Shown: positions 15,948-26,300, counted from the first letter of the stretch. The stretch is DNA of 33,174 nt from Argonema antarcticum A004/B2 (GCF_023333585.1 NZ_JAIQZN010000078.1:1-33174), one strand, 5' to 3'. The notes: generated by a model from the letters alone, not told the origin. Numbers and translations are program-made.

Positions 15948-18900
15948 TCAAGCAAATCCTTTTGTTAGAGAAAGATTCGTTGCTACTTGTGTGGCTATTT
16001 GACTGACTTGTTGTTGATTTGAAGCTGCAATTGTCGAGAATAATGTTGTGGCAATCATTGCTAGACCAGTCTTGTTCATAAAAGGATAATACACAATGAC
16101 ACCGGGTTCAGCGGTGTAGTACGTTAATGAAGTTCCAATCAAAGGTGGCGGATTATCTAATCTTCCCTCAAACATAAAAGTTCCTTTGACAAAATTTCTG
16201 TCTGGGTTCATTCGGATATATCTATCTAATTGGATGTTTGGGTCTACAACACCATCAAGAGGTTTGATATCGAAAATTTCGTTTGGTTGGTAAAGCACAT
16301 CTATTCTGCCTCCTTGAACTGTAACTTCTGTTTGAACTCTTGCATTCTTCTGCAAGATGTCTGCCTCTATAGCGCGGTGAACAATACCACCAAATTGAGC
16401 ATAAGCATATATAGGGTTAAGGAATGAATACAGACCGACTCTACGAAATCCAAGTACAACATCGGTTAAGGGGGTCAGCCCTGATGAATCTGTTAAATTA
16501 ACCGGATTGTTGTGTGTGTAGATATACTTGTGCAAGGAGACTGGGTTAGACAAAAAGCCTTCCCAAGTATCCCTCCTAGTAAACCGCCCAATACTTTCGT
16601 CATAATACCTAGCCCGCAAATAATAATCACCCAAACTCCTATCAAACTGTTCCCCAGCAAACAAGTAATTATTCTGCACGTTGTTAGTGGAACTAATCAG
16701 ATTGCCAAACGCATCGTAAGCGTAAGTATCAGTCACCACCCCACCAGCATTAGTCAACCCCCTCGTACTACCCAAACCATCCACCAAATAAAACGACTTC
16801 TCACTTCCCCTTTGCTGAGAAATCAAATCATTACCATAAACATAACCAGCAGTCAACCCATTATTAACCCTCTCCTCCAAAACCTGAGCATAAGGCAAAT
16901 TCTTATCCACCAAAAACTCAGTCTTCACCCCATTAACAGTAGAACTAACCCTTATCCCATCACTATCATACTGATAAGAAATCACCTCCCCAGAAGCTTT
17001 TATGACCCCAATCAAACGATTTTCCTTATCCCAGGTATAACTTACCTCTTCTACCCCATTCTTAATTCTCGACTTCAGATTTCCATTATCGTCATAACGA
17101 TACTCAATCGTCTGAACAACTACATTATTCTGATTCAACTCTTCCATCTTCAAACGGTCATTATCATCGTAAGTATAAGTAGTAATCCCCTCAACCGAAT
17201 CATTCTTAGTCAGGCGATTACCCACCTTATCGTAGGTATATTCAACAACCCGATTACCAGCAACAGCATCAGTTATTGTCTCTTTTGTCAACCGATACAA
17301 ACTATCATACTCATACTCAACTTTCCTACCATTTTGTTCAGAAACAACCCGTCGATGACCTACCAAATCCAGAGTGTAATCGAAACTGGAAATTCCCACT
17401 CCATCTTTGACATTCTTCACCAACTTCAACCGATTCAATTCATCGTAATCCCTAGTTTCTACCACCCCATTCGGCAATTCAGTTTTGACTAAATTCCCAG
17501 CAACATCGTAGAAATAAGTAGTAGTTCCTTGAGAACTCGTTACCGTTTTCAACCGATTTTGTTCATCATAAGTATAAGAAACATTCCCATTGGGAGTCCT
17601 CACCTCAGTACGATTACCCGCCACATCATACCCGTATTCAAGCGTATTTCCGCTTGCTAAATAAACTCCATTCGGGTCAGTCCGAGAAATCAAGCGATTG
17701 CGTTCATCGTATTTAAAAGTAGTCGTTCCCCTCGCATCAATAATCTTGTCAATCTGTCCGCTGGGTGTATAGGTAAAGGTGACGGGAACAATACCGCTAG
17801 CAGTCGAAAATTCTTTCTTAATCAGGCGATTTTGTTCGTCGTATTGATAACTAATAGAATCGCCATTAAAATCAGTCGTAGTATAGATATTTCCTACCGC
17901 GTCATAAGTAGTATAGGATTTCTTTCCAAGCGGTAATTCAGTCGCAATGCGTCGTCCATTTTTACCATATTCATACTTAGTCCGATGGTCATTAGCATCT
18001 TCAATCCAAACTAAACGATTCGCTTCATCATAACCATATTCAGTTCTCACCTCAACAGACGCATCAATAACTTGTACCACATCAGTCAACTGACCGATAT
18101 CATCATATTCATAACGAGTAATTTTCCCATTTTGGTCAATAGCAGCAACTTTACGTCCCAACTTATCATACTCAGTCTTTGTAGTCGGATTATCAGAAAT
18201 ATTGTTAGGAGTATTGTCGGGGTAAATAGTTTCAGTCAGACGACTCAGACTATCGTATTTGTAGCTAGTTATCCTTCCTTGAGGGTCGATAGAATCAGTC
18301 AGGCGTCCCGATGAATCGTATTTGCTGCTTGTTCTGGGATTATCTGATAATGTATTGGGTGTATTATCGGGATAGATTGTTTCTATCTGTTCGCCTTTTG
18401 CATTGTAGCGATACTCAGTTCGATTCCCACGTTCATCAACTTGCGCTTTAACTTGACCAGTTTTGTAATACTCAGTTTTACTTCTAGAATTCGTTGCTAA
18501 ATAAGTAGGAGTTTCATCGGGATAGACAACTTTTGTCCAATCTATAGTAGCAATAGTTTGAGTGGGAGAAATTACCGAAATCAACTGATTCAAAGTATCT
18601 GTCACTTTCGGATAAATCGTCTCAATCAACTGACCCGCATCATCATACCTGTAATGCGTTACCCGTCCAGACTGGTCGATAGTACCACGTTTGCGACCAC
18701 CTTTGTCGTACAAGTTAATCGTTCTGGGATTATCAGACAAGTCAGCAGTCTTATCTGGATAGATAGTTTCAATCAATTGACCCTTATCATCATAACGAGA
18801 TTCAGTTTTGCGTAACAACGCATCAACGACAGCAATCTGATGACCATTTTTATCATATTGATACTCAGTAACTTTATTCTCAGCATCAGTAAGAAACTTG

Positions 18901-21893
18901 ACTTTTCCAGAATTATCGTAATCCCATTTAGTAACGAGTGACTGTATACCAGAAGATATAGTTACCTTCTTCGTTTCACTTTTACGATTCCCATTACCAT
19001 CATAAGTATAAATAGTTTCATTGTTCAAAGCATCCAGAACGCTTTCTACATTCCCGAACGAGTCATACTTGAATTTAGTAACTTTCTTGTTAGCATCGGT
19101 GAAATTCAAAAGATTTCCCTTGATGTCATAACTGTACTCAGTTACATTACCAGCAGCATCAAAAGAAGCAAGTAAATTTCCACTCTTAGAATAACGATTA
19201 GTAGTAGTATTTCCCAACGGGTCAGTTTCAGTCAACAATCGACCGAACGCACCGTAAGTATAGCGAGTAATATTCCCTAACGGGTCTTTTTCAGTTAGTT
19301 TATTCCCTTCACCATCATAAGTAAACTCGGTTTTCCACCCCGCCGTTCCAGTTTCGGGAGTAATCACCGTCTCACTCAACATATTATTATCATCATCATA
19401 ACTCCGCTTCATCATCTTACCCAACGCATCAACTTCCGTCAGAATATTCCCCCTAGAATCATATTCGTAAGTAGTCGCCTTACCAAAAACATCCTTAACA
19501 GTCTCCACAAAATTATTTGGGTCGTGAATCAACTCCACCGCATTATTATCCGCATCAAACAACTTCTTCAACCGACCCTTATCATCATACTCATTCCTCA
19601 CCCCCCTTCTCCCCAACGGGTCAATCACTTCTGTCAAGAAATGATTCCATTGCGGTGAATTATAAACAAACTGAGTAGTATTATTCTCCCTATCCGTTAC
19701 CCCAACTAAATCACCTTTAGCATCATATTGATACTTCACCTGTTTACCCAACAAGTCAGTTACCGAAACAATCCTCCCTTTCGCATCCCGTCCAAAACTA
19801 ATCGCCTTCCCACTATCGCTAAAAATACCCGCATCAGTAAAAGTCACCTTATTCCCATTCGTATCAGTCGCCGTCAACAAATCCCCACTCACCCCATCAA
19901 TCTCATAAACAATCCCATCTTTAGTCGTCAAAACATACTTACCACCAAAATAAGAATCAGCAGGATTATAAGGCGTACCCCCTAAATCATAATATTCATT
20001 TCCCACATGACTTAAACGAGTATCCACCACACTTAACTTACTCGTCACACCCTTATCCCCCACAAACGCCGGATGATATATCCCCGCATCCACATCAGGA
20101 GGTGCAGCAGCTTGCAAAAATCCCGACAACCTATCACGACTCGGTTTAAAAGTAAACGCTTCCCTCTTACCACCAGGTAAAGTAATATAAACCCTCGTCT
20201 TATCTTTGAAAGGAACAGTACTTATTCCCAATTCCTGATTAACTTCATCCTTCTTCAAAGAAGTCCTTAAATCCGTATCTCGAAACTCCAACCTCCACCC
20301 ATAACCAAAATCATCCTTACTATTCGCATTCAAACTATCATAACTCCGAGTAACACTTATCGGAATCCCCGACACCGGAATCGACAAATCCGTAAACGAC
20401 AATCGGAAATTCCCCAACTTCAACTCACCAGCAACATCAATAACATCCTCAACCTCATTAACCAAACCGTTCTTATCAATAGCAGTCAACTTCACAACAT
20501 AACTACCATTCTGTAACACCGACGAATCAAACTTACCCAAAACTCCATTATTAACATTTTGATTACCCGAAAACATTACCTGTTCTTCACCACCCTCCAA
20601 AGGTGCTACCGACAAAGTATAGCGGTCTAAATTACTGTCAGATACCGTACCTTTAATATTAGTAGGCGCGGTAATAACTCCTTCGACAATCCCACTCAAA
20701 TCTAACTTCACATTTGGCGCACCCAAATCAGTCGGGTCAATTACTCGCACCGTCGTATTATTTTGTCCCTGATTCCCTGACGGGTCAGTCGCAAAGGCAT
20801 TTACGGTAATATTCCCTAATTGGGTAAGTGCTACAGTAGCAAATCCATCTCTATCTAAAGCAACTGGATTGTTGTTGATTTTTAAACTGAGATTGCTGAC
20901 CCTAACATTGTCGGAAGCAGAAACTTGGAAACTAACTTTGTCGCCTTTATCAATCTGACTTCTGCTGGCAATTAAATTTACCTTGGGAATTTCATTATCT
21001 GCTACCACCGCTAGGGTATAATTTTGGTTGACTGGTTGCTGACGACTGTCACTAACTGCTATTTGGATAGACTTATTTCCAATGTCGCTAACACTCGTAT
21101 TCCAATTAATTCTGCCAAATTTATCGATACTCATCCCTGATGGTGGATTGAGGAGATTGTAAGTTAAAGCATCGTTATCTGTATCGCTAGCAACTACATT
21201 GTAACGATAAGTAGCACCTGCTGTTACGGTGTTAACTGGCGTAGAATTGATAACCGGAGCGGTATTATTAATCGTGCTGAGGCTAAAAGTCTGGTAAGCT
21301 GTGCCATAGCTTGAATAAGCAGCAACAGTGATATCTCGTTTACCAATATCAAATGCAGTGGGATTCCAAGTAATTAACCCGGTGTCCGAGTTAATTGTCA
21401 TGTAGTAAGGAGCGCCGTTGTTAAAATAGTAACGCACCGGCACTGTCCCGGTGGGGTCAATCCCTGTCACCTGATATTGATACGTTTGTCCGACTGCGGA
21501 AAAAGTGACTGGTTGCGATATAATTTGGGGCGGCGTGTCAAAAATTGACGTTGAGGCATTTAGTCTGTAGTCTTGAGTAACCACACCACCATTACCATCT
21601 TCCACTTTGATGCTGATATCGAAGAGGTTAGAGGTAGGGGGAGTCCATTCGATTAAACCACTTTTAGGATCGATCTCCATTCCCACAGGCTTTTTAGCTA
21701 AACTATAAGTTAAGCTCTTGCCATCGAGATCGTTCGCTGCAACTTTGTAGCGGTAAATTCTCCCCACGGTAGCGTTGGTAACTGCAGGTGATTGTAATTT
21801 GAAATCGGTGAAATTTTTTACTTCTAATTCGTAAGTTTGATTACAAGGTATAACGAAACGTCTGACAAGTCTGTCAAAGGCGATCGCTTCCAC
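15948..21893 (-). CDS. RHS3: N-terminally truncated RHS protein with PD-(D/E)XK-like toxin tip
   Basis: This is one open frame of 1981 codons from a GTG at 21893. The first 18 residues are antisense to the plus-strand gene remnant, so the start is chimeric and there is no signal peptide. In order it holds three He_PIG repeats (to about residue 290), an Ig-like region, the pre-shell (GNFRLSFTDLSIPVSGIP near 491 and WRLEFRDTDLRTS near 534), YD repeats (about 720-1640), an RHS-associated core ending at LTDSSGL near 1806, and a 175-residue tip. The tip shows VHRAIEADI, GGRIDVLY, IFDIKP and IQLDRYI, a spacing of E, D, D-x-K and Q that fits a PD-(D/E)XK nuclease. Relative to RHS2, one He_PIG unit is deleted in frame near 21786. 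The frame is intact, but a lost N-terminus argues against export. An unrecognised immunity candidate follows. Confidence 0.85.
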   Translation of the reverse strand: MEAIAFDRLVRRFVIPCNQTYELEVKNFTDFKLQSPAVTNATVGRIYRYKVAANDLDGKSLTYSLAKKPVGMEIDPKSGLIEWTPPTSNLFDISIKVEDGNGGVVTQDYRLNASTSIFDTPPQIISQPVTFSAVGQTYQYQVTGIDPTGTVPVRYYFNNGAPYYMTINSDTGLITWNPTAFDIGKRDITVAAYSSYGTAYQTFSLSTINNTAPVINSTPVNTVTAGATYRYNVVASDTDNDALTYNLLNPPSGMSIDKFGRINWNTSVSDIGNKSIQIAVSDSRQQPVNQNYTLAVVADNEIPKVNLIASRSQIDKGDKVSFQVSASDNVRVSNLSLKINNNPVALDRDGFATVALTQLGNITVNAFATDPSGNQGQNNTTVRVIDPTDLGAPNVKLDLSGIVEGVITAPTNIKGTVSDSNLDRYTLSVAPLEGGEEQVMFSGNQNVNNGVLGKFDSSVLQNGSYVVKLTAIDKNGLVNEVEDVIDVAGELKLGNFRLSFTDLSIPVSGIPISVTRSYDSLNANSKDDFGYGWRLEFRDTDLRTSLKKDEVNQELGISTVPFKDKTRVYITLPGGKREAFTFKPSRDRLSGFLQAAAPPDVDAGIYHPAFVGDKGVTSKLSVVDTRLSHVGNEYYDLGGTPYNPADSYFGGKYVLTTKDGIVYEIDGVSGDLLTATDTNGNKVTFTDAGIFSDSGKAISFGRDAKGRIVSVTDLLGKQVKYQYDAKGDLVGVTDRENNTTQFVYNSPQWNHFLTEVIDPLGRRGVRNEYDDKGRLKKLFDADNNAVELIHDPNNFVETVKDVFGKATTYEYDSRGNILTEVDALGKMMKRSYDDDNNMLSETVITPETGTAGWKTEFTYDGEGNKLTEKDPLGNITRYTYGAFGRLLTETDPLGNTTTNRYSKSGNLLASFDAAGNVTEYSYDIKGNLLNFTDANKKVTKFKYDSFGNVESVLDALNNETIYTYDGNGNRKSETKKVTISSGIQSLVTKWDYDNSGKVKFLTDAENKVTEYQYDKNGHQIAVVDALLRKTESRYDDKGQLIETIYPDKTADLSDNPRTINLYDKGGRKRGTIDQSGRVTHYRYDDAGQLIETIYPKVTDTLNQLISVISPTQTIATIDWTKVVYPDETPTYLATNSRSKTEYYKTGQVKAQVDERGNRTEYRYNAKGEQIETIYPDNTPNTLSDNPRTSSKYDSSGRLTDSIDPQGRITSYKYDSLSRLTETIYPDNTPNNISDNPTTKTEYDKLGRKVAAIDQNGKITRYEYDDIGQLTDVVQVIDASVEVRTEYGYDEANRLVWIEDANDHRTKYEYGKNGRRIATELPLGKKSYTTYDAVGNIYTTTDFNGDSISYQYDEQNRLIKKEFSTASGIVPVTFTYTPSGQIDKIIDARGTTTFKYDERNRLISRTDPNGVYLASGNTLEYGYDVAGNRTEVRTPNGNVSYTYDEQNRLKTVTSSQGTTTYFYDVAGNLVKTELPNGVVETRDYDELNRLKLVKNVKDGVGISSFDYTLDLVGHRRVVSEQNGRKVEYEYDSLYRLTKETITDAVAGNRVVEYTYDKVGNRLTKNDSVEGITTYTYDDNDRLKMEELNQNNVVVQTIEYRYDDNGNLKSRIKNGVEEVSYTWDKENRLIGVIKASGEVISYQYDSDGIRVSSTVNGVKTEFLVDKNLPYAQVLEERVNNGLTAGYVYGNDLISQQRGSEKSFYLVDGLGSTRGLTNAGGVVTDTYAYDAFGNLISSTNNVQNNYLFAGEQFDRSLGDYYLRARYYDESIGRFTRRDTWEGFLSNPVSLHKYIYTHNNPVNLTDSSGLTPLTDVVLGFRRVGLYSFLNPIYAYAQFGGIVHRAIEADILQKNARVQTEVTVQGGRIDVLYQPNEIFDIKPLDGVVDPNIQLDRYIRMNPDRNFVKGTFMFEGRLDNPPPLIGTSLTYYTAEPGVIVYYPFMNKTGLAMIATTLFSTIAASNQQQVSQIATQVATNLSLTKGFA
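21786..21787. other. In-frame 288-bp deletion point in RHS3
   Basis: The plus-strand ACTGCA ending at 21786 matches RHS2 at 11490, and the next base matches RHS2 at 11779. The missing 288 bases equal 96 codons, exactly one He_PIG repeat, giving the fused residues FKLQSPAVTNATVG. Confidence 0.85.
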
Positions 21894-22292
21894 TGCTATA
21901 GCAGCAGGGGATAGTGTCGATCCGCAGGATGTATTGCTTCGTCAGACGGAAAGTAATACGGATAACTCGCCTACTTCTTCTGTCGGTCAGTCTAGCGATG
22001 CTGTCTTACATAGTCAGACGGAAGGTAAGACAATTTCGATACCGGAGGCTCAAGGCAATACTCCACCTACGAAGAAAAGCGAGTCTAGTGAATGGCTGAC
22101 GGTAAAGGAGGCGTTCAGGCGGTTGGGTGGCGACCCGGATAATGGGGCGAGTGTCGTTACCAGTTTGGATGGTAGGAGAAAAGTTAAGTTCGGTACGTTT
22201 AGAACGCTCTTGGCGCAAGATTACAAAGCTTTTGGGCTGGAGTTGAGCGGTTCGCGTCGCGGGGCTAAAAAGCCTTATTTGAGGTTGGTGGT
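21822..22292. repeat. Direct repeat, right copy (partner 1-474)
   Basis: This copy begins within RHS3 coding sequence, crosses the RHS/remnant junction at about 21837-21841 and covers the plus-strand remnant nearly to its stop. The constant offset to the left copy is 21,821 bases up to the first indel. Confidence 0.85.
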
Positions 22293-22302
22293 TCACGAGT
22301 AG
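21841..22302 (+). pseudogene. Headless 3' remnant of an unidentified plus-strand gene (right copy)
   Basis: The frame is open from 21841, directly after a TGA supplied by RHS sequence, to a TAG at 22300-22302. It encodes about 153 residues with no ATG; the first possible start is a TTG at 21934, which would give 122 residues. The visible chain begins with a small, alanine-rich stretch (KAIASTAIAAGDSVDPQD). A polar S/T/Q-rich linker with two SQTE/RQTE motifs follows, then a compact basic domain (EWLTVKEAFRRLGG through RKVKFGTFRTLLAQDYKAFG). The linker-plus-domain plan suggests the C-terminal part of a larger protein whose 5' end was replaced by RHS DNA. It converges on the SUKH-HEAT gene. I do not recognise the family. 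It could still be expressed from the TTG as a small protein. Confidence 0.6.
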
Positions 22303-22362
22303 CTATGGGATGGGGTTGGGGTCGTGTAGTAGGCGAGATCTCTTCAAAGTGGAGAATGTGGT

Positions 22363-23325
22363 TTACTGTCTTAGTTGCTCTAACGCCCATCTTGCCATTC
22401 GCTGAACTTCTGGTTCGCTATCTTGTAAGGCAATGATGAGTGGTTGTACTGCTCGTTCATCTCTTAGCTGACCCAATGACTTTGCTACCCAGTATCGAGT
22501 CGTACAATTTTCGTCTTGTAAAGTGCGAATGAGAGGGTCTACCGCCCTAACATCGCCTAGCTCGCCTAGAACTTTTACTGCTAATCCTTGAATGGCTGAG
22601 TCCTCTTCACTAACTATTGGTTTCTGCAAGGCTTGAAGCAAAGGTTCTACTGCCATTGGGTGTTTAGCTTGAATTAAGTCTGCTTCTACTTCAAATAGCA
22701 ACTCTAGCGAGAGTTCCTGGTCTAGCTTTGCCAGTGCTGCTTCTGTTATCTGATAAGAATTATATTTGCGCCAAATCTGCAAGGTTTTATCCTTATCCGG
22801 GATTAAATAACCCTCGGCATCTGCACAATAAGCAGTTTCATAAGACTCTGCTATTGTCAGCATCATGTTAGTTAGACTTGCATACTTAATGATAGGATTA
22901 CAATTTCCAGCTTGAGAATACTCAAAAATAACAGGACAGGTTTCTTGTCTTTCATTAATAATTACATAGCCTTCATCTGTTGGTTCAACACTAAAAAAAA
23001 TGTTCAAAGAGTTAATGCTATCAGAGCCTACCAGATAGGTAGATGTAGCGTATTTCTGTCTTCGTTCATATCTAGCGGACTGTAAAGGATAAAACCCCCA
23101 ATATTCAAATGTCCAAGAAAACTCCCAATGCTCGACACCCATTCTCGTGCCGTTTTTCCACTGATATAGCTCACAAACTTCTTTGGGCAATCGAACAGGC
23201 AGCTTTTTAACGATTTCTTCAATCTCAGCTTTGGATAGACCGGGTTGTAGAAATGAGACATCCGATGGTCTGTGTTGTTGCAGCCAGTTCAGTATCTGGT
23301 TTAAAGCCTCGGTTAAAACCGACAT
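22363..23325 (-). CDS. SMI1/KNR4 (SUKH) domain protein with C-terminal HEAT repeats, probable immunity protein for RHS1
   Basis: This 320-residue soluble protein starts at an ATG at 23325 with GGAGG seven bases upstream, better spaced than the TTG at 23328. The N-terminal ~150 residues look like a SUKH domain: GLSKAEIEEIVKKLPVRLPK, then ELYQWKNGTRMG, then FYPLQSARY. The C-terminal ~110 residues hold about three HEAT/PBS-lyase-like repeats (AVEPLLQALQK, AVDPLIRTLQDENCTTRYWV, AVQPLIIALQDSEPEVQRMA). SUKH proteins are established immunity proteins against nuclease toxins, including NucA/NucB-type ones. The gene begins 45 bases after the RHS1 stop, so the pairing with the RHS1 tip is well supported. 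The HEAT extension may widen the binding surface or be a second immunity module; that is inference. Confidence 0.88.
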   Translation of the reverse strand: MSVLTEALNQILNWLQQHRPSDVSFLQPGLSKAEIEEIVKKLPVRLPKEVCELYQWKNGTRMGVEHWEFSWTFEYWGFYPLQSARYERRQKYATSTYLVGSDSINSLNIFFSVEPTDEGYVIINERQETCPVIFEYSQAGNCNPIIKYASLTNMMLTIAESYETAYCADAEGYLIPDKDKTLQIWRKYNSYQITEAALAKLDQELSLELLFEVEADLIQAKHPMAVEPLLQALQKPIVSEEDSAIQGLAVKVLGELGDVRAVDPLIRTLQDENCTTRYWVAKSLGQLRDERAVQPLIIALQDSEPEVQRMARWALEQLRQ

Positions 23326-23370
23326 CAAATAACCTCCAGAGGATACTTATCAAAGGTTGGGTCTTAACTA

Positions 23371-26300
23371 CTAGAAAAAGTTATGTTTCACTCCTTTTCT
23401 GTCCACCCAATATGACCAATAATCACTTGTAGTTCCCACACCAAACCAACTCATTCTTGCGTCAAGTGTTGGAATGTTAGCCTCTGTGTAAAATTCTCCA
23501 AGCTTCCAATATTGACTGTCGAAATTTTGCACCATTACGCCATTTACGTTTTTTATGTCTTTTAGTTGCTCTTCGGCACTAACAAGCCGTAGAGAGACAT
23601 GATTAAGCTCATAATTCAAAAATCCTCCTTGTGCAGTTGATGCGTAAGGATATTCATCGCACACTTTGCCCCTAGATTGCCTTACAGTTTCGATAGGGTT
23701 ACTGTTATCCCAAAAGCATTGTTGTTCGTCGTTATACCAACTTCTGGGATATATGTTTGTGCTGCTACCCGGATATCTGTTGTAGAACTCTGGATGAGGA
23801 CGTGAGCGTGGCCAATTGGGCGTGTGGAATAAAAAGGTAGGTGCAATCCCGCCCGAATACTTGGTATTTCCTTGCCCGGTTATAGCATCTTGTGTATGTT
23901 GTGTAGTTTGCGGCAAATCCTGGCCCCAAACAATAACTGGAAAGCCTTGAATATAAGCTTCTCCCGCCAAGATAGTTATCCTAGATACTAATTTAGCGAC
24001 ATTTACAGCTACACGAGCACCAATTGAAATAGAAGCTCGCGCAACATTCGCAATTCCTGGAGATGCTGCTGTCACAGCTTCAGGAAAAGTTCCTGTGGAT
24101 AGCGTTGTTGCGGTTTTAATCGTAGGAACAGATTGAGATGCTAATGAGCTAATGTTTAGCTGAGTAGCTGTATTTTCTGTAATGCTGAAAAGCCCACTAG
24201 GATCGATCGCATTCACCGGATTCCCATGCACATAAGGATACTTAGCCCTAGACAGCGGCTCAGTCATCACCCCCTCAAACGGATCTGTAGTTGTAAACCG
24301 TCCGCTGTCAGAATCATAGTACCTCCTTCTGAGATAGTAATCGCCCAAATAAGGATCGAACTGTTCACCCGCAAAGCGATAGTTATTGATAGTATTACTT
24401 ACCGAACCTAACAAATTGCCATAAGCCCCATAATCATAAGTATCCGTAACAACACCGCTCGCATTCGTCAAAGCCCTCGTACTGCCCAAACCATCCACAT
24501 GATAGAACGATCGCACCCCACCCCGATTTTGAGAAATCAGATCTTTCCCATAAACATAAGAAGCTTGTACGGCACCACCAGGGGTATACTCTTCCAACAC
24601 TTGAGCATAAGCCTGATTCGCATCAATTAAGTAGCGAGTTTCCTGTCCGTTGACTATTGTTGCGACGCGAATACCATCAGGATTGTACTTGTATTGATTT
24701 TGAACATTACCAGATGGTTTGGTAATATTCGCCCCCACTAAGCGGTTCTCATAATCCCAACTGTAAACTACTCGCTCTGTGGCATCTTTAATCCGAGAAA
24801 GAGTATTGCCGTTGTTATCGTAAGTGTAACTACTGCTGCCATCACTTAACAAGCGATCGTTATTGTCATAAATATAGTTTGTCAGTCCGTCTACAGAATC
24901 ATTACTACTTTTACGATTTCCTACAGCATCGTAAGTATAATTAATCGTGCGATTACTGTAAGCTGGATCGGTAATTTTCTCCTGAGTCAGTCGATAGAGA
25001 TCGTCGTAATTGTACTCAACCTTGCGACCGTCGTGTTCTTCCACAACCTTGCGATTTCCAACCGGGTCTAGCGTGTAGCGATAACTGGAAATCACTCCAG
25101 AAGTTCCAGTATTTTCTAAGAACACTAGCCGATTCAAATCATTATACTGGCGAGTTTCAACCGTATTGTTAGGCAGAACGGTACGGATGAGATTCCCTGC
25201 CTTGTCATAAGTGTAGCGGGTAAGTCCAAAGTTGGGGTCTGTGACTGTCTCTAACTGATTGTATTTGTCATAAGTAAATTTAGTCGTGCCAGTGGGTGTG
25301 ATGACCTCAGTGCGGTTGCTAGCGGCATCGTAGCCGTAGCGGATGAATTGGTTGTCGGGGTCAATTCGAGAAATCAGCCGCTCTCGGACATCGTAATCAT
25401 AAGTGGTTATCCCCCGCTGGTCTTTGGTAGTCTTAATTTGACCCGTTGGCGTGTAAGTGTACTCGACTGCGGTAGTATCGGGGAACCGCTTGGCAAGCAT
25501 CCGGTTGAGTTTGTCGTACTCGTAGGTAATAGTATTGCGATTGAAATCGATAGTGCTGGCGATGTTACCAACTGGGTCGTAGGTAGTGTCCGATCGCTGT
25601 CCCAATGGCAAGATGGTAGTAGTGCGGCGATTCAGTCCGTCATATTCGTACTGAGTAATGTGTTGGTTAGCATCTTTGGCTTGGATTAAATTGCCTGCTT
25701 TGTCATACTTATACTCCGTTCGCTGCTGTAGTGCATCTACAACCGCACTCAGGCGACCCAAAGCATCATATTCAAATTTAGTGATTTTTCCAGCTTGGTC
25801 GGTCTGAGTTTTAATGCGCCCCAATTCATCGTAGGTAGTAGTCGTGTAGGAGCTATCTTGGAAGTGAGTTTCTACGAGACGGTTTAGCTTGTCATAAACA
25901 AAAGAAGTAGTGTGTCCTAGCTGATCTGTTTCGCTAATCCGATTTCCAAACGCATCGTAGGTGTAGGTTTTGCGACGGCAACTACAATCGCTACGAGACT
26001 CAATTAGACGACCTTTTTCATCGTACTCGTATTCTTGGCGATTTCCCAATTCATCAATTTGGGCAGTAACCCAACCAAGTTCGTTATACTCAGTCTTGGT
26101 TCTGGGATTGTTTGAGAGGTCTAATGAGGTGTCATCTGGATGAATAACCTCAATAGGTCGATTCAGCGCATCGTAAACAAAATAGGTCGTGTGACCAGCC
26201 TGGTCTTTTAAAGAACTCCGCCGTCCAACGGCATCGTAGGTAGTGATGGTGCGAGTGCCATCTGCGAAGTGAGTTTCTACTTGGCGGCCCAGTTCGTCGT

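Noticed and set aside
16512-17492. 326-codon open frame on the plus strand
   Set aside because: It is antisense to the RHS3 shell/core and lies largely in C-rich, G-poor plus-strand DNA, where antisense stops are rare. The translation is low-complexity with no domain.
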